A stretch of DNA of 54,376 nucleotides from Marinicella sp. (GTDB taxonomy: Bacteria; Pseudomonadota; Gammaproteobacteria; Xanthomonadales; Marinicellaceae). Below are positions 16,764-25,850 of the stretch, piece by piece. Under the pieces are notes generated by a model. It had not been told where the DNA came from. It saw nothing but the letters and a program-made list of their open reading frames with translations, and did no database searches. Position numbers and translations under genes: made by a program. Every line of letters starts with the position of its first letter. The stretch's first letter is position 1. The stretch lies in contig JANQRW010000045.1 in NCBI GenBank assembly GCA_028284365.1, positions 1-54,376 on the forward strand. The letters are read 5' to 3'.

Positions 16764-17726
16764 ATGGAACATACCAAAGAACATAACAATCTGGCCATAG
16801 ACATCAAAAACTTGGTCAAAACTTACAAAGATGGTACCAAGGCGTTAAAAGGTGTCAATCTACAAGTAGAAGCTGGGGAAATCTTTGCCTTATTGGGGCC
16901 AAACGGTGCCGGCAAATCAACTTTGATAGGCATCATCTCATCACTGGTTAACATGACTTCAGGTGAAGTGAAGGCTTTTGGCCGAGATCTGGTTAAACAC
17001 CGCACCGATGTCAAAGCCATGATCGGCCTGGTGCCACAAGAATTTAACTTCAATATGTTTGAAAAACCCATCGACATAGTCGCTAATCAGGCAGGTTTTT
17101 ATGGGGTGCCACGAAAAGTGGCTTTGGAGCGCACTGAAAAATACCTTAAACAATTACAACTGTGGGAAAAGAAAGACTCGATTTCACGTGGCTTGTCAGG
17201 TGGCATGAAACGGCGCTTGATGATTGCCCGTGCGATGGTCAACGAACCCCGCATTTTGATACTTGATGAACCAACAGCAGGTGTTGATATTGAAATTCGC
17301 CGCTCGATGTGGTCCTTTGTCGAAGAAATTGCGGCACAAGGCACCACCATCATTTTGACCACGCACTATTTAGAAGAAGCAGAACAGCTATGTAAAAACA
17401 TTGCCATCATTGACCACGGCGAGATTGTCAGAAACACCACCATCAAGGACTTACTGAAAACCTTGGATATCGAAACCTTTATTTTCGATTTGGATAAAAC
17501 ACCCGATGAGGCTTTGCTGAAGTCACTGGATGCACGTGTGCGTGATGATAACAGCATTGAGTTGGATGTACCGAAATCTAAAAACCTCAACAGTGTATTC
17601 AAACAAATTGATGATGCTGGTTATTGCGTCTCATCGATGCGTAACAAAGCCAATCGTTTAGAAGAGTTGTTCGTAAAAATGATTGAAAACAACACAGACC
17701 AACCTGTTAAAGGAGGTGCAGCATGA
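16764..17726 (+). CDS. ABC transporter ATP-binding protein, YadG-like
   Basis: 320 residues. Walker A is GPNGAGKST, the signature LSGGMKRRL, Walker B ILILDEP, and the switch His lies in TTHYLEEAEQL. The N-terminal segment (LLGPNGAGKSTLIGIISSLVN) is very close to E. coli YadG. About 75 C-terminal residues after the nucleotide domain are variable. It overlaps the permease start by four bases (ATGA). The pair exports an unknown substrate. Confidence 0.93.
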   Translation: MEHTKEHNNLAIDIKNLVKTYKDGTKALKGVNLQVEAGEIFALLGPNGAGKSTLIGIISSLVNMTSGEVKAFGRDLVKHRTDVKAMIGLVPQEFNFNMFEKPIDIVANQAGFYGVPRKVALERTEKYLKQLQLWEKKDSISRGLSGGMKRRLMIARAMVNEPRILILDEPTAGVDIEIRRSMWSFVEEIAAQGTTIILTTHYLEEAEQLCKNIAIIDHGEIVRNTTIKDLLKTLDIETFIFDLDKTPDEALLKSLDARVRDDNSIELDVPKSKNLNSVFKQIDDAGYCVSSMRNKANRLEELFVKMIENNTDQPVKGGAA

Positions 17727-18493
17727 GTTCAGTGACTCTCACCGGCATCAAAACATTGATGCGTAAAGAAGTGACCCGCATCGTTCGCATATGGTCACAA
17801 ACCTTACTACCACCTGCGATCACCATGACTTTGTATTTTGTCATTTTCGGCAATTTGATTGGCTCTCGAATTGGTCAGATGGGTGGTTTTGATTACATGT
17901 CATTCATTGTCCCAGGCTTGGTTATGATGGCAGTGATCACCAGTTCTTATGGCAACATGGTCTCATCGTTCTTTGGGGCTAAATTTGCCAAACACGTTGA
18001 AGAGTTACTGGTATCACCCATGCCGAGCTGGGCGATTTTAACCGGCTATGTCAGTGGCAGCTTATTCCGAGGCCTGGCTGTGGGTCTGATTGTGACCCTG
18101 ATTTCGTTGTTTTTTACTGAAATCAAAGTACACAATGTATGGATCATCATCTCGACTGTGGTACTGACTTCGATTGTGTTTTCATTGGGTGGTTTTATCA
18201 ATGCAGCTTTTGCCAAAAAGTTTGATGACATTGCCATCATTCCTACTTTTGTGTTGACACCCTTAACCTATCTGGGCGGTGTGTTTTATTCCATTTCACT
18301 GTTACCAGAGTTTTGGCAAAAAGTGTCTTTGATCAATCCCGTTTTATACATGGTCAACACTTTCAGGTATGGTTTCTTAGGCGTGACCGATATCAATCTG
18401 GCTGTGGCCTATAGTATCATCATTGCTTTTGTTTTAATCCTTGGGTTTATTTCTTGGTATATCTTGCATAAGGGAATTGGATTGCGCTCGTAG
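17723..18493 (+). CDS. ABC-2 type permease, YadH-like
   Basis: 256 residues, six predicted membrane helices. It has the ABC-2 pattern: an N-terminal KEVTRIVRIWSQTLLPP, the loop AKHVEELLVSPMPSW, and LTPLTYLGGVFYSISLLP before the last helices. An AGGAGG ribosome site lies inside the upstream gene (17711-17716). The NDH gene follows after 9 bases, so the three may be one transcript. Confidence 0.93.
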   Translation: MSSVTLTGIKTLMRKEVTRIVRIWSQTLLPPAITMTLYFVIFGNLIGSRIGQMGGFDYMSFIVPGLVMMAVITSSYGNMVSSFFGAKFAKHVEELLVSPMPSWAILTGYVSGSLFRGLAVGLIVTLISLFFTEIKVHNVWIIISTVVLTSIVFSLGGFINAAFAKKFDDIAIIPTFVLTPLTYLGGVFYSISLLPEFWQKVSLINPVLYMVNTFRYGFLGVTDINLAVAYSIIIAFVLILGFISWYILHKGIGLRS

Positions 18494-18502
18494 CTAATAA
18501 GT

Positions 18503-19759
18503 ATGTCAGAACAACAACATCAACATGTGGTTATCATCGGTTGCGGTTTTGGTGGGCTGGCCGTGGCCAAAAAATTAATTAACTCAAACTGTTCTGTCAC
18601 CATAATTGACAAATCCAATCACCACCTCTTTCAGCCACTCTTATATCAGGTAGCCACCGCAGACTTATCTCCATCTGACATCGCCTGGCCAATCAGAAAC
18701 GTTTTTGCTCAAGCCAAAAACATCAAAGTCATACAAGACGAAGTCACCTATATTGATAAAAATCGAAGACAAGTTAAAACGATAAACGGTCAGTATCAAT
18801 ATGATCAATTGGTAGTAGCAGTTGGTGCCGAAAACACCTATTTTGGACATGAGGAGTGGCAAGCCAATGCTCCGGGCCTCAAAGACTTATCTGATGCGCT
18901 AATGATTCGGGAGCGCATATTATCCGCCTTTGAGAAAGCTGAACAATGTGAGGATTTGAAGTTAAGAGAAGCTTATATGACTTTTGTTGTTATTGGTGGT
19001 GGCCCTACGGGAGTTGAAATGGCCGGAGCCATTGCTGAAATAGCCAAATCCACGTTGGCCAGGGATTTTCGTCAAATCAAAACGACTGAAGCACGTATCA
19101 TGTTGATTGAAGGAGGTTCAAACGTACTAAATGGATTTGACCCCAAGTTATGTCAATATACAGAAAGCGCATTGAGAGAACTTGGTGTTGAATTGGTATT
19201 TGAGCGTTTTGTAGAAAACATTAAACCCAACCAAGTTATCCTCAAAGATCAGTGTGTTTCAGCAAATACCATCATTTGGGGTGCTGGTGTTAAATCTAAA
19301 GTTGCAAATCTTTTAGACATCAAAGCAGAAGCCAACGGAAGCGTTAAAGTCGATCCATATTTGCGTTTACCTGACTTCACTGATGTTTTCATCATCGGTG
19401 ATGCAGCTTGGGTAGAATGGAAAGGAAACAAAACCGTTCCTGGCATTGCTCCCGCAGCTAAACAACAAGGAAGGTATGTCGGTCAATTGATCAGAAAACC
19501 TTCCAACAAACCGTCGCCGTTCAAGTACAATCACTCTGGTAATCTGGCCACCATTGGCAGGCATAAAGCAGTCGTTGACCTCGGAAAAATGAAATTCAAA
19601 GGCTGGCTCGCCTGGTATTTTTGGGGTTTTATACACATCTATTTCTTGATTGGTGTGCGTTCTGCAACTGTGGTCCTATTACAGTGGTTTTGGTCTTATC
19701 TAACCAATAAAAAGCCTGCCAGAATCATCATAGGCAAACTTTTTAATAAACGCGATTAA
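18503..19759 (+). CDS. ndh: Type II NADH:quinone oxidoreductase (NDH-2)
   Basis: 418 residues. Two dinucleotide folds are visible: the FAD site IIGCGFGGLAVAKKL near residue 12 and the NADH site VIGGGPTGVEMAGAI near 165. FIIGDAA binds FAD, and GIAPAAKQQGRYV is the quinone-side segment. A C-terminal amphipathic/membrane region (WYFWGFIHIYFLIGVRSA) ties it to the inner face of the membrane. NDH-2 passes electrons from NADH to quinone without proton pumping. Close paralogues of unknown acceptor exist. Confidence 0.9.
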   Translation: MSEQQHQHVVIIGCGFGGLAVAKKLINSNCSVTIIDKSNHHLFQPLLYQVATADLSPSDIAWPIRNVFAQAKNIKVIQDEVTYIDKNRRQVKTINGQYQYDQLVVAVGAENTYFGHEEWQANAPGLKDLSDALMIRERILSAFEKAEQCEDLKLREAYMTFVVIGGGPTGVEMAGAIAEIAKSTLARDFRQIKTTEARIMLIEGGSNVLNGFDPKLCQYTESALRELGVELVFERFVENIKPNQVILKDQCVSANTIIWGAGVKSKVANLLDIKAEANGSVKVDPYLRLPDFTDVFIIGDAAWVEWKGNKTVPGIAPAAKQQGRYVGQLIRKPSNKPSPFKYNHSGNLATIGRHKAVVDLGKMKFKGWLAWYFWGFIHIYFLIGVRSATVVLLQWFWSYLTNKKPARIIIGKLFNKRD

Positions 19760-19903
19760 CTACTTCAGCTCACCTCTGTGCTCTTAATTGGTTGAAAGGA
19801 GTGATGATATATTGATATCTAAACTAATTTCTACTGTAATGCCGCCATCCATTATGTTTTCCTTGGGCGTCCTTATCAATGCCGCTTAAGCCAAGAAATT
19901 TGA

Positions 19904-20476
19904 TTAAAGATTGGCTTCAAGTGTGATGGATAAATCATCCAACTTAATCACAGCAGATTGGTTATGCTTGGTCATGATGGCAGGCTCGGCCACCAAATTC
20001 AATGCCTGTCCTTGACGCTCAAAAATTTTAACTGAAGTCAGTATCAATCCAGTTTCAGTGACTTGGCTTAGAAAAGTAATTTTAAGGTCTTCACCAATCT
20101 TAATCTCACTTTCTTTATTTTGATCATTAAGCATTTGAACATCAGCCAGTTGCTCACCTTGTTCGCTCAACAAGACATTGAGCATAATTTTTTCAGCAGC
20201 TGCAGGCAGCATAAAAATAAAACCAGATAGCAATGCAAAAACCACTGGTAGAGGCCAAAATTTAGGTAGCTTGCTTTGGTGTGTTTGTAGTGCAGTCACT
20301 GGCATCTCAAGCACAGCAGCCAGCGCTTTGGCTGATTCCATCGAAGCCTGTCCATGTTTCTCAATTCTTTGAATAGTACGCAAACTTAAATCCGAAACTT
20401 CAGCCAGATGCGACTGGCTCCAGGTTCGTTCTAGTCGTTTGTCTTTGATGATTTTTCGGTTGAGTTGCATGTCCAT
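19904..20476 (-). CDS. Membrane-tethered XRE-family regulator
   Basis: About 190 residues from the ATG at 20474-20476, which has AGAAGG upstream; a TTG at 20506 is the longer alternative. Residues about 5-60 are a helix-turn-helix of XRE type (TWSQSHLAEVSDLSLRTIQRIEKHG). A membrane helix (WPLPVVFALLSGFIFMLPAAA) follows, then about 85 residues likely on the periplasmic side. Signal-dependent control across the membrane is an inference from the layout. It is divergent from groESL, with a shared gap of 311 bases. Confidence 0.8.
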   Translation of the reverse strand: MDMQLNRKIIKDKRLERTWSQSHLAEVSDLSLRTIQRIEKHGQASMESAKALAAVLEMPVTALQTHQSKLPKFWPLPVVFALLSGFIFMLPAAAEKIMLNVLLSEQGEQLADVQMLNDQNKESEIKIGEDLKITFLSQVTETGLILTSVKIFERQGQALNLVAEPAIMTKHNQSAVIKLDDLSITLEANL

Positions 20477-20669
20477 AATTGTACCTTCTGATTTAAAAGT
20501 AAACAATTTAACAGAAACACATATTCATCGATATGACAACAATAAGACACTTATGCGTCAATGATGAGACAAGAGCACAGTTTTCTTATGCTAAGCCCTG
20601 AAAAACGTGATTTTTAATAAAAAACCAAGAATCAAGCCCAAATTTATCAATAAAAATATTTTATATTGA

Positions 20670-20697
20670 CTTGAATTCATTGATGCCAGCCCCACAT
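20670..20697 (+). promoter_or_regulatory. Putative sigma32 (heat shock) promoter of groESL
   Basis: CTTGAAT at 20670-20676 and CCCCACAT at 20690-20697 are separated by 13 bases, close to the sigma32 pattern CTTGAAA-N11-16-CCCCATnT. It lies about 90 bases before the groES start. An inferred call from consensus only. Confidence 0.6.
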
Positions 20698-20709
20698 GTG
20701 ACACCAACC

Positions 20710-20743
20710 GAAGCGTTGTTGAATAAAAAGCCAACAACGCTTC
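20710..20743 (+). promoter_or_regulatory. 12-bp inverted repeat in the groESL leader
   Basis: GAAGCGTTGTTG (20710-20721) and CAACAACGCTTC (20732-20743) are perfect complements around a 10-base spacer. It begins about 13 bases after the -10 box and 45 bases before the ATG. The size is like the HrcA operator CIRCE (9-N9-9) but the sequence is different. It could be an operator or a 5' RNA stem. Confidence 0.6.
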
Positions 20744-20787
20744 TTCACTTTAAATTTATTTTAATACGTATTTAGGGAGTTCGATTA

Positions 20788-22727
<1,940 letters not shown>

Positions 22728-22752
22728 TCAGTCCCTGAACGTCGGTTCATAC

Positions 22753-22780
22753 AAAAGCCCTGATTTTTCAGGGCTTTTTT
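22753..22780 (+). terminator. Rho-independent terminator after groEL
   Basis: AAAAGCCCTGA-tttt-TCAGGGCTTTTTT: a GC-rich stem followed by a T-run. Confidence 0.95.
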
Positions 22781-22845
22781 GTGCCTGATTGTGAACTTAC
22801 TTAGTATTCATCGGTTACAATCTTTGCATTCAATATTTACCTCAG

Positions 22846-23988
22846 ATGATGACCAAACCAACCCACTTTGAAACCCGTGCCATCCAAGCCACTGAACCCA
22901 AAGGAGATGAAACGGGCTCGGTTGCCAATGCCATCTACCCATCCACAACTTTCAAGCGCGAAGCTGACGGCACATTTAAAAGTGGTTATATTTATTCCAG
23001 AAAAAACAATCCAAACCGCAGCTTATTAGAAACTGCTTTAGCTGAAATTGAGGGTGGCGAACTGGCTTTGGCCTTTGCCTCGGGTATGGCAGCAATCAAC
23101 ACCGTCTTTCAGGCACTTAAACCAGGTGACCATGTGATCGTGCCTGATGATGCATACTATGAGTTAAGACGTACTTTAAGCGAGTTATTCAGTGCTTGGC
23201 AACTGCAACACACACCGGTTGATATGACCAACCACAGCGCCATAACAGCAGCCGTTAAGCCCAATACCAAATTGATATGGGTTGAGTCTCCTTCAAACCC
23301 CTTGCTCAAAGTTTCAGACATCCAACGTATCTCACAGCTGGCTCACGCACATGATGCTTTGTGTGTGGTTGATAACACTTGGTGTACGCCTGTATTACAG
23401 CGTCCGTTAGCGCTGGGTGCTGATGCCGTTATGTATTCGACGACCAAATATTTTGGTGGGCATTCAGATTCCTTAAGCGGTGCTTTGGTGCTTAATCAGT
23501 CGGCTCCAAAAGCATTCAAGGATAAATTGAAAAATATCCAAAACCTCAGTGGAGCGGTGCCATCGGCCTTTGATGCTTGGCTGATCACTCGTGGTATCAA
23601 GACATTGAAATTACGCGTCATACAACAAGTGAAAAATGCGCAAACATTGGCCCAATTCTTTTCAGAGCATCAGGCCATCAAAGCCGTTCACTTTCCAGAT
23701 TTAACCACCCACCCACAGCACGATCTGGCACAACAACAAATGCCCAATGGCTGTGGGGCCATGATATCCATTCAGGTCGGCAAAGGCCGAGACGTCGCCA
23801 TGGGCGTTATTGCCAAACTGAAACTGTTCACCCCAGCCACATCGTTAGGGGGTGTTGAAAGTTTGGTGGAACACCGCAAGTCAGTTGAAGATATCAACAG
23901 CCAAACACCTGAAAACCTGATCCGAGTATCAGTTGGTATTGAACACATCGATGATTTAATTGCTGATTGGGGGCAAGCACTGGCCTGA
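22846..23988 (+). CDS. Cys/Met metabolism PLP enzyme (cystathionine synthase/lyase type)
   Basis: 380 residues. PLP Lys is K201 in YSTTKYFGGHSD; YSRKNNPNRSLLE carries the phosphate-binding Tyr/Arg from the neighbouring subunit; LALAFASGMAAI and SLGGVESLVEHR are family motifs. Members carry out gamma-synthase, gamma-lyase or beta-lyase reactions on cystathionine or homoserine esters, which the sequence alone does not separate. Two adjacent ATGs open it. No met or cys genes are next to it. Confidence 0.88.
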   Translation: MMTKPTHFETRAIQATEPKGDETGSVANAIYPSTTFKREADGTFKSGYIYSRKNNPNRSLLETALAEIEGGELALAFASGMAAINTVFQALKPGDHVIVPDDAYYELRRTLSELFSAWQLQHTPVDMTNHSAITAAVKPNTKLIWVESPSNPLLKVSDIQRISQLAHAHDALCVVDNTWCTPVLQRPLALGADAVMYSTTKYFGGHSDSLSGALVLNQSAPKAFKDKLKNIQNLSGAVPSAFDAWLITRGIKTLKLRVIQQVKNAQTLAQFFSEHQAIKAVHFPDLTTHPQHDLAQQQMPNGCGAMISIQVGKGRDVAMGVIAKLKLFTPATSLGGVESLVEHRKSVEDINSQTPENLIRVSVGIEHIDDLIADWGQALA

Positions 23989-24066
23989 GTTAGTTAAGAA
24001 ATGATCTCTGAACCACAATTTTTCAACGGAAAACTGGTGATCAGTTCTCCTGAGTATCAAACTGTA

Positions 24067-24279
24067 TTAATCTCCTCTAGGCACTTTAACAGCCTCTCTT
24101 ATTTCATAGAGAAAATTTCCACATTCATCATAGACTTTTTGGATTCTGACTTCATTCTCTATTGTTATAACAACAGAACCACTCCCTTCACAGCCATTAG
24201 CGCTTGAATCCTTCGAAAAAGCCATAAAACCAGTTCCAATCACAAAACAACCCAATAATAATTTTTCTTTTATATTCGT
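24067..24279 (-). pseudogene. Small exported protein with an ACG where the start should be
   Basis: In frame from 24279 the reading is Thr/Met-NIKEKLLLGCFVIGTGFMAFS, a textbook signal peptide, then a 45-residue Cys-containing domain ending KVPRGD. A GAGG site (24287-24290) stands exactly 7 bases before an ACG at 24277-24279, where ATG would be expected. The only other in-frame start is a TTG at 24255 without a ribosome site, inside the signal peptide. It is either an ACG-started gene or one whose start has just been lost. The family is not recognised. Confidence 0.5.
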
Positions 24280-24419
24280 AAATAAACCTCATTAACTAAA
24301 AATGTCAAAACTGACAAGGTCAAGTGTAACTATTTAACTAAATATCTTTTTTAAATTCAGGTCAAATATTTAAAATATTGAGACTTGTTAATAAAGGTGC
24401 AAACTTAAATGGTTTTAAT

Positions 24420-24977
24420 CTAGAATCGATAGTGCCCTTGGATAGGATGTAAAAATAAAATGTCTTCGCTCTTGGGCCCCCAGCCAATGTTGTGAATTAT
24501 TTCTGGGTTTCCTGAAGTGGCTATCACATCGCTGACGATACCAATATGCGGCCTGTTTGAGCCGTGAAGTCGCCAGCTCACTATGTCTCCAGCTTGATAA
24601 TCTCTTGGATTATTTGTGACAGGTAAAGATTGACCATATCGTTTGAAAAAAACTTCCAGGTTAGGAACTCGTCGGTGGTCAATATTAGAATCTGGTTTGC
24701 TCAAACCCCAAAGCTTTGGGTATTCATCAAAATGTTTTTGCATGTCTTCATGCACCAGTTGTTGTAAGTCTATACCTATGGTGCGATAGGATCGAATGAC
24801 GACATCTGTACACACACCTTTGTTAGAAGCCACATCACCCATGGGATAGTTTATGGCTTGGTAAGAGCCGTCATAAATGACAAAATGCTGAAGCCGTTCT
24901 TGTGCTGCCTTAACCAAAGGGTTGGCCTTTAGCATGAAACTCAAGATCATAAAAGACAATAAAATCAGTATGCGCAT
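24420..24977 (-). CDS. DUF1287 family exported protein
   Basis: 185 residues with a signal peptide (MRILILLSFMILSFMLKA). The family pattern is clear: NKGVCTDVVIRSYR with a Cys, DSNIDHRRVPNLEVFF, YQAGDIVSWRL, HIGIVSD and IHNIGWGP. The Cys/His layout resembles the NlpC/P60 peptidase fold, so a cell-wall or amidase role is possible, but none is established. It starts 22 bases after the end of the frameshifted fragment upstream. Confidence 0.88.
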   Translation of the reverse strand: MRILILLSFMILSFMLKANPLVKAAQERLQHFVIYDGSYQAINYPMGDVASNKGVCTDVVIRSYRTIGIDLQQLVHEDMQKHFDEYPKLWGLSKPDSNIDHRRVPNLEVFFKRYGQSLPVTNNPRDYQAGDIVSWRLHGSNRPHIGIVSDVIATSGNPEIIHNIGWGPKSEDILFLHPIQGHYRF

Positions 24978-24999
24978 GTGATTTTTGACAACCCAGAAC

Positions 25000-25207
25000 T
25001 CAATTGATTCGATTCTTAGTTAAGGCCTGTTTCGGATAAAATAACTCATAAAACCAGGCATATTTGGTTTTGATTTCATGACCAGCCCCATCATCATTAG
25101 ATTCAGTCACATTGAAAGTGACTGCTTGTGGTGTTGGTCACAGCCGCGCAGTTGTTATAGATAGCAAGTGAAATTTTGGACACCAATATTTGATTGGGTT
25201 TAATCAT
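25000..25207 (-). pseudogene. Frameshifted small gene
   Basis: An ATG at 25205-25207 has a strong AAGGA site 7 bases upstream and opens a frame reading MIKPNQILVSKISLAIYNNC, which stops after 34 residues at 25104. About where CAAVTNT is read, a shift of one base joins a second open frame (QAVTFNVTESNDDG, then KTKYAWFYELFYP) that runs to the stop at 25000-25002. The two halves make one sensible product of about 68 residues. It is a frameshift or sequencing error. The family is unknown. DUF1287 follows on the same strand. Confidence 0.5.
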
Positions 25208-25276
25208 GTGGGTTCCTTGTGATTTTTACTTTGAGTTTTGGTGCCAAATATTATTCGATTGATTTACATCCATGCA

Positions 25277-25304
25277 CAAAAAAGCCAGCACAAATGGCTG
25301 GCTT
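25277..25304 (-). terminator. Terminator after dodecin
   Basis: On the minus strand AAGCCAGC-catttgt-GCTGGCTT followed by a T-run, 23 bases after the dodecin stop. Confidence 0.9.
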
Positions 25305-25326
25305 GAATGGTTTTATTTTGAATGGT

Positions 25327-25530
25327 TCAGTCTTTCAAAATAAAAGTGACTTTCATCGCCACACGGTACTCAGTGACTTTACCGTCTTCTACCACTACTT
25401 TTTGGCTTTCAACCCAAGCACCAGTGACATTTTTCAATGTTTTAGAGGCTCTTTCCACTCCGTTTTCTACAGCATCATCAAAACTTTTTTTAGAACTTGC
25501 GATGATTTCGGTTACTTTTGCTACGCTCAT
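25327..25530 (-). CDS. Dodecin
   Basis: 67 residues, the normal size. Dodecins assemble into hollow dodecamers that store or buffer flavin. The pattern SVAKVTEIIASSKKSFDDAVENGVERASKTLKN then GAWVESQ contains the Trp that stacks on flavin, and the final strand is YRVAMKVTFILK. AGGAG precedes the ATG. It is a single-gene unit with its own terminator. Confidence 0.95.
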   Translation of the reverse strand: MSVAKVTEIIASSKKSFDDAVENGVERASKTLKNVTGAWVESQKVVVEDGKVTEYRVAMKVTFILKD

Positions 25531-25635
25531 ATGAATACTCCTTTGATAATTAAATGAGCAGGTAGGGTATCAAAATTAATATTATATTTCCATTAAACAA
25601 GCTGGGATTTGACGTTTGTTTATATTTCTTGAGCA

Positions 25636-25661
25636 CAAAAAAAGCCGATCAATGACCGGCT
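25636..25661 (-). terminator. Terminator downstream of the M2 peptidase gene
   Basis: On the minus strand AGCCG-gtcattgat-CGGCT followed by TTTTTTT. It lies about 180 bases beyond the peptidase stop, after the structured region 25683-25850. Confidence 0.75.
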
Positions 25662-25682
25662 CTTCAAGTTTAACTCAGACAA

Positions 25683-25850
25683 GTGTATCTAACTACTTCG
25701 AACGGGCTACGGTATTCAAGCAAGACTTCGATCCTTGATCCGTTGAGGATTCTACCTCCCCCATCCATGGGGTCGCCTTGGTATACCACCAAATCGCCTT
25801 ACTTTCATTACCTGCCCTCACCTTCTCTGATTAGCTGTCGCTCACCAACC
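25683..25850 (-). repeat. Structured intergenic element, divergent relative of the dispersed repeat (copy E)
   Basis: On the minus strand it opens with GGTTGGTGAGCG, an AATCAGA box and an AGGTAATGAAAG box. These match copy B (GGTTGGTGAGCG, AATCAGA, AGGTAGTAA) and in part copy C (CAGGTGATGAA). A CCCCA-tgga-TGGGG hairpin and an AATCCTC...GGATCGAAG region follow. It lacks the AAGAGTATTCC end box. Its first bases overlap the last codons of the peptidase gene. Confidence 0.55.

Larger units (their letters stand above)
20477..20787. other. 311-base regulatory gap before groES
   Basis: Contains the putative sigma32 promoter, a 12-bp inverted repeat and the groES ribosome site (AGGGAG at 20773-20778). 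No gene was seen. Confidence 0.7.

Noticed and set aside
24001-24207. Plus-strand ORF of 68 residues after the Cys/Met PLP gene
   Set aside because: It overlaps the minus-strand signal-peptide gene and has poor composition. The antisense reading is more protein-like and has a ribosome site.
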